DNA of 64,000 nt from JANQEU01 sp965601455 (GCA_965601455.1 OZ271831.1:1984001-2048000), one strand, 5' to 3'. Shown: positions 35,611-45,432, numbered from the stretch's first letter. The notes: generated by a model not told the origin, from the letters alone. Numbers and translations: made by a program.

Positions 35611-36222
35611 TTATAGTTGCATCAAATCGTTAAAAGCTTGCTCTTCAATTGTTGCGCATTCATCAATTTCTTTTGTGTTGGCGACCGTTCGATCGCCATT
35701 GTAGAATCTTGTATATTCCCAATAGCTTTCATACACTGATCGGTAACACAGCTTAAATTCTAGGTGATTGTACACCGCATATAGGGCATCAGCCATCAGT
35801 CCGTTGTAGACGCCGTAGATAACTCTTTCTTCTCCAGCCGTCAAAACCGTGTTTAGTATTCCACTATTGGTTATGCCGTACGAAACAAGGGTATCTGTTC
35901 CATGTTTGATGCTAAGCTCTTCATCCATCAATCTCTGAACATCATTCCAACTGTTGAGGAATTGGGTTTCGTCGCGAACGGTGATTCCCTCGACTATGGC
36001 CGGACCAACTCCTTTATTTTCAACGATAATTTCAAATTTTTCACCTCTATTATAGGTGTAGGAGATTTCGATGAACGGCCAAAGAGAAGCTTCCATATCC
36101 TGGTGCATGGTTTCCTGTTGCTCTTTCATAATATCCGCTTGACGAATGGAAACGAATACAGAGGTGATACTGACCAAAAGTACTGAAACCGCTAGTAAAT
36201 TCTGAGAGTTGATCTTTTTCAT
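35611..36222 (-). CDS. Unknown membrane-anchored protein
   Basis: A 203-residue protein with one N-terminal helix (about 9-26) and a beta-rich domain beginning MEASLWPFIEISYTY (about 43-57) and containing VENKGVGPAIVEGITV. This reads like the uncharacterised single-helix proteins frequent in proteobacteria and Bacteroidota that carry an 'ENxGxGPA' motif, but I cannot name a family. Separated from the genes on both sides by 44-87 bp. Confidence 0.65.
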   Translation of the reverse strand: MKKINSQNLLAVSVLLVSITSVFVSIRQADIMKEQQETMHQDMEASLWPFIEISYTYNRGEKFEIIVENKGVGPAIVEGITVRDETQFLNSWNDVQRLMDEELSIKHGTDTLVSYGITNSGILNTVLTAGEERVIYGVYNGLMADALYAVYNHLEFKLCYRSVYESYWEYTRFYNGDRTVANTKEIDECATIEEQAFNDLMQL

Positions 36223-36266
36223 TCGTCCAAAACTACGAATGAATAGTTTTCACAAACACTTTGGGA

Positions 36267-37040
36267 TTACTTTTTCGCGTCCCTTTTGAAGGCTAAAAGA
36301 TGTTCATTAGAGTTACGTTCATCGAAATAATATCCTTCGTAGTCGAATCCTCTCAAGTCTGCAGGATCATTGATTCCATTCTCGATGATATACCGTGACA
36401 TCAATCCCCTGGCTTTTTTGGCGTAGAAGGATATGATTTTGTACTGGTCGTTTTTTAAGTCTTTAAACTCAATGTCGATAACCCTTGCATTCAGATCTGA
36501 TCGATCGATTGATTTAAAGTATTCGTTAGAAGCCAAATTCACCAAAATGTCATCGCCTTGCTCCTTTAGATCCTTTTGTAACAGATCCAGTATAGTATTG
36601 TCCCAGTAGTCGTAAAGGGTTTTATAGTCGTCGAAAGCAAGTTTGGTACCCATTTCCAGACGGTAGGGTTGTATCAGGTCAAGTGGCCTTAGTAACCCAT
36701 AGAGACCTGATAGAATTCGAAGATGTTGTTGGGCAAATTCAAACTTATTCTGGTCGAAGGTATTTGCTTTCAATCCTCGGTATACATCACCGTTGAAGGC
36801 CAATACCGAAGGCTGAGAATTTTCCAAATTGTGATCAAGTTGAAAACCATGATAACGCTCAACATTGAGTTCAGCTAGTTTGTCACTGATGTCCATTAGT
36901 TTCCCTACTTCTTCAGGGGATTTTTTACGCATCACATCGATCAGCTCGGAAGTACATTCCAGCAATCGAGGTTCAGTGGTTTTAATATCATACTTGGTAT
37001 TAAAATCAAGGTTTTTCGCAGGGGAAATGACTGTAATCAT
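36267..37040 (-). CDS. yaaA: Peroxide stress protein YaaA (DUF328)
   Basis: A 257-residue cytosolic protein of the usual YaaA length. It starts MITVISPAKNLDF, has FNGDVYRGLKA (about 92-102), LSGLYGLLRPLD (about 119-130) and YAKKARGLMSRYI near 205, all YaaA signatures. In E. coli YaaA lowers free intracellular iron and protects DNA from hydrogen peroxide. It is divergent from the STAS-like gene. Confidence 0.93.
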   Translation of the reverse strand: MITVISPAKNLDFNTKYDIKTTEPRLLECTSELIDVMRKKSPEEVGKLMDISDKLAELNVERYHGFQLDHNLENSQPSVLAFNGDVYRGLKANTFDQNKFEFAQQHLRILSGLYGLLRPLDLIQPYRLEMGTKLAFDDYKTLYDYWDNTILDLLQKDLKEQGDDILVNLASNEYFKSIDRSDLNARVIDIEFKDLKNDQYKIISFYAKKARGLMSRYIIENGINDPADLRGFDYEGYYFDERNSNEHLLAFKRDAKK

Positions 37041-37134
37041 ATTCTTTCAACCAAGGTTAATTACAAAAAATTCATTCGATTAGTAAAAGTAAAGATTCCT
37101 TTCCAGCCAAAATTATAATCAGTAATTGATTGTC

Positions 37135-37163
37135 TTGTATTTTGTTTACCGGGTGTTATTTTG
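37135..37163 (+). promoter_or_regulatory. Candidate Bacteroidota promoter of the STAS-like gene
   Basis: TTG (37135-37137), 19 bp, then TATTTTG (37157-37163), close to the TTTG-N19-TAnnTTTG consensus of Bacteroidota, and 21 bp before the ATG at 37185. The -7 box has one spacer base fewer than the consensus. Confidence 0.35.
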
Positions 37164-37184
37164 CGAGAAATTTAACGCTCATAT

Positions 37185-37553
37185 ATGGATTATCAATCAC
37201 GGGTCTTCTGGCATTCAGAGGGAGAAAAAAAGATGCTAATTGCAGATTACAGTGGGTTGGCCGGGAAAGATCTGATGGGAGTATTTAACATTAGTTACAA
37301 CACTCAGAAGGAAGCTGGCACCGATGTATTACTGCTTACTGAATTTACAGATGCAAGAGCAAATGGTGAGATAGTAAACGCCCTAAAGGAAGCTGGCAAA
37401 GAATTGGACGAGGATATGAAAAAAATTGCCGTTGTAGGTCTAAACGGATTTCAAAAGATTTTTTACAATGGTTATCTCTCGTTTACCGGTCAAAGAAATA
37501 AGGTCAAGCTATTTGATAGCAGGGGGGAAGCAATTTCATGGTTAGCTATTTGA
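37185..37553 (+). CDS. STAS/SpoIIAA-like single-domain protein (paralogue 1)
   Basis: A 122-residue protein with no signal. ADYSGLAG, a hydrophobic strand VLLLTEF, KKIAVVGLNGFQKIFYNGYLSFTG and a C-terminal AISWLAI match, position by position, the protein at 60300-60662. The alternation of strands and helices suggests a STAS/SpoIIAA-like alpha-beta fold, which commonly works in regulatory switching or scaffold binding. Function unknown; single gene. Confidence 0.7.
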   Translation: MDYQSRVFWHSEGEKKMLIADYSGLAGKDLMGVFNISYNTQKEAGTDVLLLTEFTDARANGEIVNALKEAGKELDEDMKKIAVVGLNGFQKIFYNGYLSFTGQRNKVKLFDSRGEAISWLAI

Positions 37554-37637
37554 TAACGTGAGACCCTTAATTCCAGATTGTTAAATGTACTTTTTATATT
37601 TACTTGTTGTAATACCTTGAACCTAATTGAATAAGAC

Positions 37638-37928
37638 ATGACTACAATTGTAAACAGACTAAAAGCCATCTTATCGAGCATGATGGTGATTGCGTTTCTA
37701 GTGTGCTTTTCTATGACAGGATGTACTAGTCCGGAAAAGGCAGGAGAAAACACCGAAAGCACCGAGGCTGTAGAGGCTGAAGCTACTTCTGAAGAGGCAA
37801 ATGAACATCCATCAGGTGGAGATGAACACCCCACTGCTGAATCGGATAGTACCTCAGCCGGTGAAGGAGAACATCCATCGGGTGGAGATGAGCATCCTAC
37901 TGAAGACTCTGAAGAAGAGGAAAGCTAG
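37638..37928 (+). CDS. Small acidic lipoprotein with HPSGGDEHPT repeats
   Basis: A 96-residue lipoprotein: leader 1-30 with lipobox (SMTGC), then a linker of Thr, Glu, Ala and Ser, and two copies of the decapeptide HPSGGDEHPT separated by an acidic spacer, ending EDSEEEES. The two histidines per copy and surrounding acidic residues could bind metal ions; this is inference. The end overlaps the end of the convergent transglutaminase gene by 4 bp. Confidence 0.7.
   Translation: MTTIVNRLKAILSSMMVIAFLVCFSMTGCTSPEKAGENTESTEAVEAEATSEEANEHPSGGDEHPTAESDSTSAGEGEHPSGGDEHPTEDSEEEES
37803..37904 (+). repeat. Two direct repeats coding for HPSGGDEHPT
   Basis: Copies at about 37803-37838 and 37869-37904, 66 bp apart (22 codons), differ at a few silent third positions (for example CATCAGGT/CATCGGGT). 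They are in frame, so selection on the peptide is likely. Confidence 0.75.
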
Positions 37929-39262
37929 GAACCAGATTCTGAGTTGATTCGCTCAAAAGAGAAAGTGGTTTTCACAAATTCCGGTTCTCCGTTGATTTCA
38001 AGAACCGGGTAAGCTAAAAAGTTTATAGGTCCGGATGCCGGTGAGGGGTCCGGACTTATATTTCTACCCCGACTTAATTCGATTCGATTGGCAGGATGAT
38101 GTCCAAAATAATAGGTCGCCAAAGGGGTGTATTTGTTGCCTTCACTAATATCCACTGGCCACCATTGACCTTCTGCATAAAACTCCGCCCAACAGTGATA
38201 GCCTTCTATACCGCCTTCGTCCCTTTCTGAAGGTATTGAGGCTCCAACAGCAAATCGAGCGGGAATTCCCGCAGATCGAGCTAATGAAATAAAGAAGGAA
38301 TGAAACTCAGTGCAGTTTCCTGATTTAGAATCACAAGCATAATTCGCATCGCCTGTCCCGTAAGTTCCTTCTTTTGCATATCTCATATTGTCAATGATAT
38401 AGTCATATAAGGCCCTTGCTTTGGTTAAGGGAGTTTCCGCTTTTTTATCCTGAATGACTGTTTCGGCGATGATTCCAAAACGGTCGCCAACAGGAATCAT
38501 GGCTGTGGATTCAAGATACTTTTGGGGTTCGGTATCTTGCTCTTGGTAAGCGGATTTTTCAGTTCGAATGACCTTATATTGGATAGTTATTTTTTCACCA
38601 CTGTGTTCAGGTTCCAGATCCAGAAACAACACAGAATTACCATTTTTTTCTTCCAAAAGGATGTCATGTTTTACTGGAGTTATAACATTCAATACCTCAA
38701 CCTTCTGAAATCTGTCGGTCTGAGCCACAGGTATCCAAATTCTCGAGTTTGTCGATAACTTGGGTATTACTGCATCGTAGTTAAAAATGAATTCATCTTT
38801 GCCTTCTATTACCCCTAGAAGCTCGTTCGTTGCTTGTTTAACCGGAACCGTACGCCAGGTTTTATCTACTGCTTGCTTCCAGGTATAGAAGGGTTTTCCA
38901 TTCAATTTATGTAAGCTGGTTCTGGTGACTGTCATGTCACCAGGTTCTCCTGTTAGAAAGAAGTCAACATCATAAACATCTCCATTTTCCGTGGCAAGGT
39001 CCACACATGCAAAGTATTCATTGGGGCCAAGTACCGACAGGTATTCCGTATGTACCCTTACAAGCTTCAGGCTTAATTCAGCAGTATCGGCCGTAAAAGT
39101 GAAATAGCCATTTCCCTCTTTAGTCTTTGCATCAATATTGGCACGTATGCCTTGATCTACTTCTTCGATTGACACCTTCTTTTTTGGCTTTTTAGCTTCT
39201 TCTTTTGGATTGGATTCACAAGCAAAGAGTAAGACAAAGACTAAAAGTGTATGGTATTTCAT
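37925..39262 (-). CDS. Transglutaminase-like cysteine-protease-fold lipoprotein
   Basis: A 445-residue lipoprotein from the ATG at 39262, which gives a leader with lipobox LLFAC (an open stretch of 25 residues lies upstream of it). The C-terminal half has the transglutaminase core: KSGNCTEFHSFFISLARSAG with the catalytic Cys317, GYHCWAEFY with the His, and VDISEGNKY with the Asp. Bacteroidota members are probable proteases or peptide cross-linkers in the envelope. The N-terminal half (DUF3857-like region) is beta-rich. Confidence 0.85.
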   Translation of the reverse strand: MKYHTLLVFVLLFACESNPKEEAKKPKKKVSIEEVDQGIRANIDAKTKEGNGYFTFTADTAELSLKLVRVHTEYLSVLGPNEYFACVDLATENGDVYDVDFFLTGEPGDMTVTRTSLHKLNGKPFYTWKQAVDKTWRTVPVKQATNELLGVIEGKDEFIFNYDAVIPKLSTNSRIWIPVAQTDRFQKVEVLNVITPVKHDILLEEKNGNSVLFLDLEPEHSGEKITIQYKVIRTEKSAYQEQDTEPQKYLESTAMIPVGDRFGIIAETVIQDKKAETPLTKARALYDYIIDNMRYAKEGTYGTGDANYACDSKSGNCTEFHSFFISLARSAGIPARFAVGASIPSERDEGGIEGYHCWAEFYAEGQWWPVDISEGNKYTPLATYYFGHHPANRIELSRGRNISPDPSPASGPINFLAYPVLEINGEPEFVKTTFSFERINSESGS

Positions 39263-39355
39263 CACAAAATGTTGATGGTGAATGAGTTCAATTTTCGCAA
39301 GTATAGCGACGATTACTATCAAATATAAATAGACCATTACTAATACGTTTCATTG

Positions 39356-39363
39356 TATTTTTG
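39356..39363 (+). promoter_or_regulatory. Candidate -7 element (TATTTTTG) of the TPR kinase gene
   Basis: TATTTTTG matches TAnnTTTG and is followed by CGCC, 20 bp before the ATG at 39384. No clear -33 box. Confidence 0.35.
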
Positions 39364-39383
39364 CGCCTCATACGCTCATTTGA

Positions 39384-41585
39384 ATGAACATTGCGCTGGT
39401 TGTGGGTATTTGGATACATCTGGTTGTTCTCGATCAGAATCCGGTTAAAATAGATTCACTGAAAAGTGTTCTCTCAGCAAATCCTTCATCGGATAAAACC
39501 GCCGCCGTCTATCATCAATTGGCTTTGGAGTATCAGGCTATTGACTACACACTGTCCAGTTCTTACGCAGATAAGGCCATTGCCCTATATGAGCAACTCG
39601 AAAATCATGAAAAGCAAATTGATCTCATTGATCTCAAGGCGTGGGGTGCGAAAGAAAAAGGTTTATGGAGAGAATCTCTATCGCTATTTCAGGAAGAGGC
39701 TGATTTATCCGAAGAGTTCTCGTATCTAAAAGGGAAAAGTGAGGGATACAATGGTATGGGTATCATTTATTATTACCAGGGAAAGTATCACATGGCACTT
39801 GAACAATACTTTAAATCGCTGGAGACTCGAAAGGAGATGGGTGAGGATCAATTAGTTGCTAAGAGTTACAACAATATTGGGGGCATATACTACCAACAGG
39901 ATAATATCAGGAATGCTATTTCCTATTATCTGAAATCCATCGAAATCAAAGAAAGTAATATCGACAAACAAGGATTGACTGCGAGTTACAGCAATGTTGG
40001 TCTATTGTACAAGAGTCTGGGTCAGTTCGAAGAGGCTATAGAATATTACCAAAAAGCCCTCAAGATGCGTGAGGAGCTCGGTATGCGTTCAAGCATTGAT
40101 GATAGCTATAATGTAATTGGGAGTGCTCATCAGGCTAACGGAGATTTCGAGACCGCCCTGCAATACTACAATAAATCTAGACAGATCAACGAGGAGATCG
40201 ATGATCCACTCGGCCTATCAGGTAGCCTTGAGTATATAGGCCAATTACATCTGGATAGAAAGGAATATGACAGGGCCTTGGATTCATTTAGGGAGTCACT
40301 TTTACTTAGCCAAAAACATGGTTCTGATGTAGATATAGCCTATCGATTGATGTATTTGGGGAATACTTATTTCCTTTCTGGAAAGCCCAATGAAGCAAGA
40401 GGATATCTCATCCAGGCTGTATCTCTGTCTAAGGATTTTGGATCTACAGAAATCACAAGAGACGCGGCTGAGATTCTTGCCAATACAGAAGAACAGTTAG
40501 GGAATTACAAAGAAGCGTTCATGGCGTATCGGCTTCACATGAGTATGTCTGATAGCCTGAAAAACGATGAACTGACTCAACGTCTTGCAAGAGTACGGGC
40601 AGAATACAACTTCAAACAACAGAAGGATTCCATAGAATTTGCTGGTGTACAGGAGAAATTGGCTCTTGATCAAATCATGAAAGACCAGCGGAATACAAAC
40701 ATCTTTTTGGTGATTGGATTGGTTATATTATTGATAGTGATTTTCATTTTGTTTCGATATTATCGAATGAAATTCAGGTCAAGCAAGATTTTGTTGGTGA
40801 AGAATGAAATGATTCAGAAACAAAATGAACAAATTCTCCAACAGAAGGATAGCCTTGAGGAAACACTTTATGAACTACGACAGACTCAAAAGCAACTGAT
40901 TCAGTCTGAGAAAATGGCATCGGTTGGGGTTTTGGCAGCAGGTATCGGTCATGAAATAAATAATCCACTGAATTACATCAAAGGTGGGATGGACTTTCTA
41001 AGTAAGAATCAGGACGATGGAACCAATTCGGAAGACTATGAAACCTACCTAAAGTTGATTGATGAAGGTATTGAGAGGATATCAACGATCGTAAGAAACC
41101 TCGGTCAGTTTAGTAGGAACGATACTGCTTTAAAAGAGGAATGTGACCTGGAAGAGATAATGGAAAATTGTCTGACCATTCTTAATGAGAAATTTTCAGA
41201 TCGGATAACGATCACAAGAAATTACACGGCAGATTCTCATATGGTTTTTGGCAATTTCAGCTCTTTATACCGTGTTTTCCTTAATCTTCTTACCAATGCC
41301 GAACAGGCGATAGAGTCAGTTGGGGAAATTACGATATCGACATTTCGGGAAGTGGAGTCTTTGACGGTAAAAATAAGCGATACGGGGTATGGCATTCCAA
41401 AAAAGGACCTTGAACGAGTGACTGATCTGTTCTACACCACTAAGCACGTAGGTGTCGCTAAAGGGCTTGGGCTATCCATCGCATACTCCATTGTAAAAGA
41501 CCATGGTGGGTATCTTGATGTGGAATCTACACGGGGGAAAGGAACCACGGCGATTGTACGCTTACCAATCAAGCAAAATCTATAA
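39384..41585 (+). CDS. TPR-containing sensor histidine kinase (HisKA type)
   Basis: A 733-residue kinase: a short hydrophobic N-terminus, about eight TPRs (about 40-395), one transmembrane helix (about 439-457), a coiled coil (about 465-510), then HisKA with His523 in AGIGHEINNPLNYI, N-box FLNLLTNAEQAI, G1 DTGYGIP and G2 GLGLSIAYSIV. The TPRs are predicted to lie in the periplasm, so they probably sense a protein or peptide. There is no response regulator in the window. Convergent with the second TPR kinase at 41614-43500. Confidence 0.9.
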   Translation: MNIALVVGIWIHLVVLDQNPVKIDSLKSVLSANPSSDKTAAVYHQLALEYQAIDYTLSSSYADKAIALYEQLENHEKQIDLIDLKAWGAKEKGLWRESLSLFQEEADLSEEFSYLKGKSEGYNGMGIIYYYQGKYHMALEQYFKSLETRKEMGEDQLVAKSYNNIGGIYYQQDNIRNAISYYLKSIEIKESNIDKQGLTASYSNVGLLYKSLGQFEEAIEYYQKALKMREELGMRSSIDDSYNVIGSAHQANGDFETALQYYNKSRQINEEIDDPLGLSGSLEYIGQLHLDRKEYDRALDSFRESLLLSQKHGSDVDIAYRLMYLGNTYFLSGKPNEARGYLIQAVSLSKDFGSTEITRDAAEILANTEEQLGNYKEAFMAYRLHMSMSDSLKNDELTQRLARVRAEYNFKQQKDSIEFAGVQEKLALDQIMKDQRNTNIFLVIGLVILLIVIFILFRYYRMKFRSSKILLVKNEMIQKQNEQILQQKDSLEETLYELRQTQKQLIQSEKMASVGVLAAGIGHEINNPLNYIKGGMDFLSKNQDDGTNSEDYETYLKLIDEGIERISTIVRNLGQFSRNDTALKEECDLEEIMENCLTILNEKFSDRITITRNYTADSHMVFGNFSSLYRVFLNLLTNAEQAIESVGEITISTFREVESLTVKISDTGYGIPKKDLERVTDLFYTTKHVGVAKGLGLSIAYSIVKDHGGYLDVESTRGKGTTAIVRLPIKQNL

Positions 41586-41613
41586 GTACCAGTTAATCAA
41601 AATCGCCGATTCA

Positions 41614-43500
41614 TTATGCTTTTTCCGGAAGGGAAATAATGACATCCGTTCCTTTCTGGGGAATACTTTCAATTGCAATTCTACCCTTGTTGAGAAGGAC
41701 AAATTCATTCACTAATTGTAATCCCATTCCCAGCCCTTGTTCACCTGAAGTTCCGTTTTGAGAAGCCCTGTTATTCTCAGAAAATATCGATCCGAGCTCA
41801 TCAGCAGGTATTCCTACTCCTGTGTCAGAAAAGGTGATCTTTACATATCCATTTTCATTTTCAGCCAGAACTTTGATATTACCCCCATTTGGTGTGAATT
41901 TGATGGCATTACTCAGGACATTCCGAAAGATGGCTAGCGTGGAATTCTTATCGACAAATACTTTAACCTCTTTACTCTTCTTGTAGTCCAGATTGATTTG
42001 TTTCGAAATCATCATTTGCTGATATAAATCAAAAACCTCCTGAAGAAGGTCATGGAGTAAAACTGATTCCGGTCGGTAGGGAAAGTGACCCTTTTGTTCG
42101 GACGACCAATCAAGCATTCTCTGCAAGAGCTGAACAAGATCAGTAGCCGATATTTCCATTAAGTTTAACAGCTCTTTCATTTCCTCTTCACCGATCTTTC
42201 TAGAGTCCTTATTGATAACGCCCATTAAGCCTTTGAATCGAGTCGCAGGACCTCGAAGGTCGTGTGAGATAATTGCGAAGAACTTGTCTTTGACTTCATT
42301 GAGTGTGATTAATTTTTGTTTTTGTTCTTCTAGTTTCTCGTTAAGTTTCTTCCGTAATTTAGATCCATTGTAAACCGTAATGGAGAATCCAATTACGATA
42401 ACTAACAATGCACTGATCAGAATAAGAACAAGTCTTTCATTTTTGGAACGTTGAGCCAGTAAGTCTATTTCAGCCTGTTTTCGTCCTACCTCGTATTGAG
42501 TTCTTAAATCAGCAATTTCCTGGCTAGTTTTTTGATTCTGAATACTGTCTTTGTAGAAGTGATATTGTCCTTGATGATAGTTAGAAAGTTCATAATCGCC
42601 ATTAGATTCGTAAAGATCGAAAAGTAGGAGAGAGGCATCCCTTATCTGCTCTTTTAAAGCAAGGTCTTTCGCGAGTTTCAGAGCTTCCTCAGCATATTCG
42701 ATTGCATTATCCAGTTCGTTTATGTCCCTACTTAGACTGGCCAGTTGATTATAGTAGTCTGCCATTCCATATCCATCTCCTAATGGCTTCAGGCGATTGA
42801 TGGCTTCAATAAGGTCGGACTTAGCTTCAGGATACAGTTTTTGTTTCCATAGAATTAATGCACGATTGCCTTTGATGTAGGCTAATCCGATTTCCAAATC
42901 AATATCTTCCAGGATTGTTTCAGATTCTTCATAAACAGCCAGGGCTTTTTCATAATTACCATCCAGGTAGTAATCATATCCAAGGTTAAGAAGATTAAGA
43001 GCTAACTCCTGTTTTCTATCAGATTTGCGGAGAATGTCCACAGTTTTCTCACCATATAGCAACGCATTTTTTTGATCATTATTAAGTGTGTAGCAAGCTG
43101 CGATTTCAGGGTAGATTTCTATCAAAAGAAGTTCTGATTTCTCAGCATCAAAAGCGGTTTCGGCGGCATCGAAAAGGTAGCCCAGAGCTTCTGACAGATT
43201 TCCCATTAGTCGGTTTGCAACTCCCATTCGAAGTTTTGCCCGTGTGATATATTCCTGGTCATTCTTTTTCTGAGCCAATTGAAGCAGTTCTTCCCCGTAT
43301 TTCAATTCATCTAATGGGGACGTGGAATACGTAGATAACCAATATAGTGCCTCGATCTTCATTGAGGGATCAATGGCATTAGTCTCCAAGGCTAATAGTA
43401 TGCTATCTGCTTTGTTCTGGTTTTGTGCTTTACCTCCCAAAACGATAAGCACAAGAATAAGGATAATACTTGCTCGCCGGGAGCAATTAATATCAGGCAC
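41614..43500 (-). CDS. TPR-containing sensor histidine kinase
   Basis: A 628-residue kinase: N-terminal signal sequence or anchor (about 10-25), TPRs to about residue 325, a transmembrane helix (about 352-372), coiled coil, HisKA with His413 in IISHDLRGPATRF, N-box SNAIKFTPNGG, G1 DTGVGIP, and G2 GLGMGLQLV. The H-box type (SHDLR) differs from the convergent kinase (GHEINNP), so they are not a recent duplication. No response regulator is encoded nearby. Confidence 0.9.
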   Translation of the reverse strand: MPDINCSRRASIILILVLIVLGGKAQNQNKADSILLALETNAIDPSMKIEALYWLSTYSTSPLDELKYGEELLQLAQKKNDQEYITRAKLRMGVANRLMGNLSEALGYLFDAAETAFDAEKSELLLIEIYPEIAACYTLNNDQKNALLYGEKTVDILRKSDRKQELALNLLNLGYDYYLDGNYEKALAVYEESETILEDIDLEIGLAYIKGNRALILWKQKLYPEAKSDLIEAINRLKPLGDGYGMADYYNQLASLSRDINELDNAIEYAEEALKLAKDLALKEQIRDASLLLFDLYESNGDYELSNYHQGQYHFYKDSIQNQKTSQEIADLRTQYEVGRKQAEIDLLAQRSKNERLVLILISALLVIVIGFSITVYNGSKLRKKLNEKLEEQKQKLITLNEVKDKFFAIISHDLRGPATRFKGLMGVINKDSRKIGEEEMKELLNLMEISATDLVQLLQRMLDWSSEQKGHFPYRPESVLLHDLLQEVFDLYQQMMISKQINLDYKKSKEVKVFVDKNSTLAIFRNVLSNAIKFTPNGGNIKVLAENENGYVKITFSDTGVGIPADELGSIFSENNRASQNGTSGEQGLGMGLQLVNEFVLLNKGRIAIESIPQKGTDVIISLPEKA

Positions 43501-43519
43501 TTTGATTCAATTCAATTGT

Positions 43520-44089
43520 TTATTGCGAGATTTTAATCTTCGGATCTAGGCGAATAATGGAATTACTACCCTTAGCCTTATAGATAATATCGTATTTGAG
43601 GTATGTATCCTCGTCATCTTCATCCTCGTCATCTTCATCACTTTTGACGGTCACCATCCACATTTTATTGGTATTGGTTTCCATTGGCAGTTCCACTAAT
43701 TGCATCTGAGAGTCTTCGTCGAATTCGATTCCTTCAAGGTCAGTTACACCACCTCCAGAATACCAAAAAATATTAGAGCCATTTGTCACTGTGGCTGTAA
43801 CCGTTTGTTCGTCTACTTCTATGTAGCCACCTCCTTTATCGGTATTTGTATGGAAAAGCAACTTTCCGTCTTTGAATTTAAGAACGGTAACGGACTTTCT
43901 TGCTTTAATCTGTCTTTCATTTGAATTCGCGAGAAATTCATCAGCCATGGCAATGGCTGCTATCATGTCTTGATCTTCGAGTTCCAATTGATCAAAGTCT
44001 TGATCAACGGAAATAGTATCCTCCTGACAGGAGAAACTTACAATAAGTGCTAGGAATACAATAGTGTAATTGAGGAATGGTTTAGTCAT
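43520..44089 (-). CDS. Lipoprotein with acidic loop, unknown
   Basis: A 189-residue probable lipoprotein (VSFSC, Cys21; a weak lipobox). The mature part is beta-rich with a highly acidic loop (SDEDDEDEDDED) near residue 150. Family not recognised. The 258 bp upstream hold no convincing gene. Located between a histidine kinase and a serine hydrolase, with no evident functional link. Confidence 0.65.
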   Translation of the reverse strand: MTKPFLNYTIVFLALIVSFSCQEDTISVDQDFDQLELEDQDMIAAIAMADEFLANSNERQIKARKSVTVLKFKDGKLLFHTNTDKGGGYIEVDEQTVTATVTNGSNIFWYSGGGVTDLEGIEFDEDSQMQLVELPMETNTNKMWMVTVKSDEDDEDEDDEDTYLKYDIIYKAKGSNSIIRLDPKIKISQ

Positions 44090-44347
44090 TTGGTTCGAAG
44101 TTTCAGTAGTACTTTTATATTAGATTGGAACATAACAAAACTATATCATTTGCTAATATGTAAGAAATGTCAATTCCTATCCCTTGATAAAGTGGCATTT
44201 ATTGGAAGTGAACCGGTCTTATTTGACATGAACAGGAATTCAAACAAATATTCAAAATTCCTTATTGAGTTTCGTGAAGGAAGGAGAACGCAAAACACGT
44301 GTGTGCAAAATATCCGGAATTAGACAGTGAGGTATCGCAATCGAATA

Positions 44348-45403
44348 CTAACGAACCATATGATTTTTAGTTAATACATCGTGAATCAAGTTATTTAGCT
44401 CTTCATTAAGGGCATCTCCATTATTAGTCAGATAAACAATTACCAGATCTTTATCGAGCAACCTTTGAACGAAGGTTCTGTATCCATTCATTGACCCCGT
44501 GTGACGAACCACATTGGGGTCTGCGGATAACATCCATCCAAAGCCATAATACGAGGTGTCTCCTGAATTTAGTATTTGGGGAGCATAGGCTTCACTCATT
44601 GATTCAAAGTCCAGCAATTGGTCTTTATTTAGAGCATTGTACCATTTGTGTAGATCGTCGATGTTCGAAAACATACCACCGGCACCAGTGGTGAAGATTA
44701 CATAGTCATCCAATTCCCCAGAATTGAAACCAATCGCCCTGTTTATTACTTGTGGAGCCGTAGTATCGTAAACAAGTGTATTTTCCATCTGCAGCGGTTG
44801 AAAGATGTTGTCATTCATAAACTGAGCATAGGGTTGAGCAGCAACAACCTCAACAATCATGGATAATAGAACATACGCACCATTGCTGTACATGTATTGG
44901 CTACCCGGTTCAAACTCCAATTCCTGTTGAAGAAGAAGTTCCAGAACGTCCTCATTTGTCAAACCCGGCTTGTAGGCCCCCAGGCGATATTGATCCGGTA
45001 TTCCTGAGGTGTGAGTCATTAGATGTCTTATCGTAACCAAATCGGCATAAGGAGGAAAGTTGGGGAAGAACTGAGATAATTTATCGTCATAAGAAATTAT
45101 TCCCCGATCCTCCAACAACATGATGGACATTGTGGTGAACTGTTTGGAAACGGAAGCCAGGTAGAAACTTGATTCAGGTGTGAGTTCTTCCTTGGACCTG
45201 AAATCGGCATACCCAAAGGCCTTACGATAAAGAACACTATCTCCTTTGGCCAACAAAACGGTCCCATTAAATGTCCCATTATTGTAGCACGTAGATAACA
45301 AACTATCAATTTCCGCGACAGGGTTGATTGAGGTGGTTTCCTCGGGTGTACACTGGCAAAATAGGATTGCCAATAGAAGTATGGTGGGAGTTTCTTTTAA
45401 CAT
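44348..45403 (-). CDS. Class C beta-lactamase-like serine hydrolase (lipoprotein)
   Basis: A 351-residue serine hydrolase. The leader ends FCQC (weak lipobox, Cys18). SVSK supplies Ser84/Lys87 (SxxK), YSN lies near residue 177, and HTGSMNGY is the KTG-like motif. Family members are esterases, peptidases or DD-peptidases; true beta-lactamase activity is not expected. Single gene. Confidence 0.85.
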   Translation of the reverse strand: MLKETPTILLLAILFCQCTPEETTSINPVAEIDSLLSTCYNNGTFNGTVLLAKGDSVLYRKAFGYADFRSKEELTPESSFYLASVSKQFTTMSIMLLEDRGIISYDDKLSQFFPNFPPYADLVTIRHLMTHTSGIPDQYRLGAYKPGLTNEDVLELLLQQELEFEPGSQYMYSNGAYVLLSMIVEVVAAQPYAQFMNDNIFQPLQMENTLVYDTTAPQVINRAIGFNSGELDDYVIFTTGAGGMFSNIDDLHKWYNALNKDQLLDFESMSEAYAPQILNSGDTSYYGFGWMLSADPNVVRHTGSMNGYRTFVQRLLDKDLVIVYLTNNGDALNEELNNLIHDVLTKNHMVR

Positions 45404-45432
45404 AATCTAATTCTTAATCACTTGTATGATCG

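Noticed and set aside
36661..36690. GGTAGGGTTGTATC resembling the ECF motif inside yaaA
   Set aside because: It lacks the CCTGTAT box at 13 bp and lies within a coding region, so it looks like chance.
44136..44143. CAAAACTA (minus-strand TAGTTTTG) before the acidic lipoprotein
   Set aside because: A plausible -7 box, but the nearest -33-like TTG is about 27 bp away, too far.
44090..44323. 77-residue frame on the plus strand
   Set aside because: No signal, domain or convincing codon pattern; the region is the divergent-side upstream DNA of the acidic lipoprotein.
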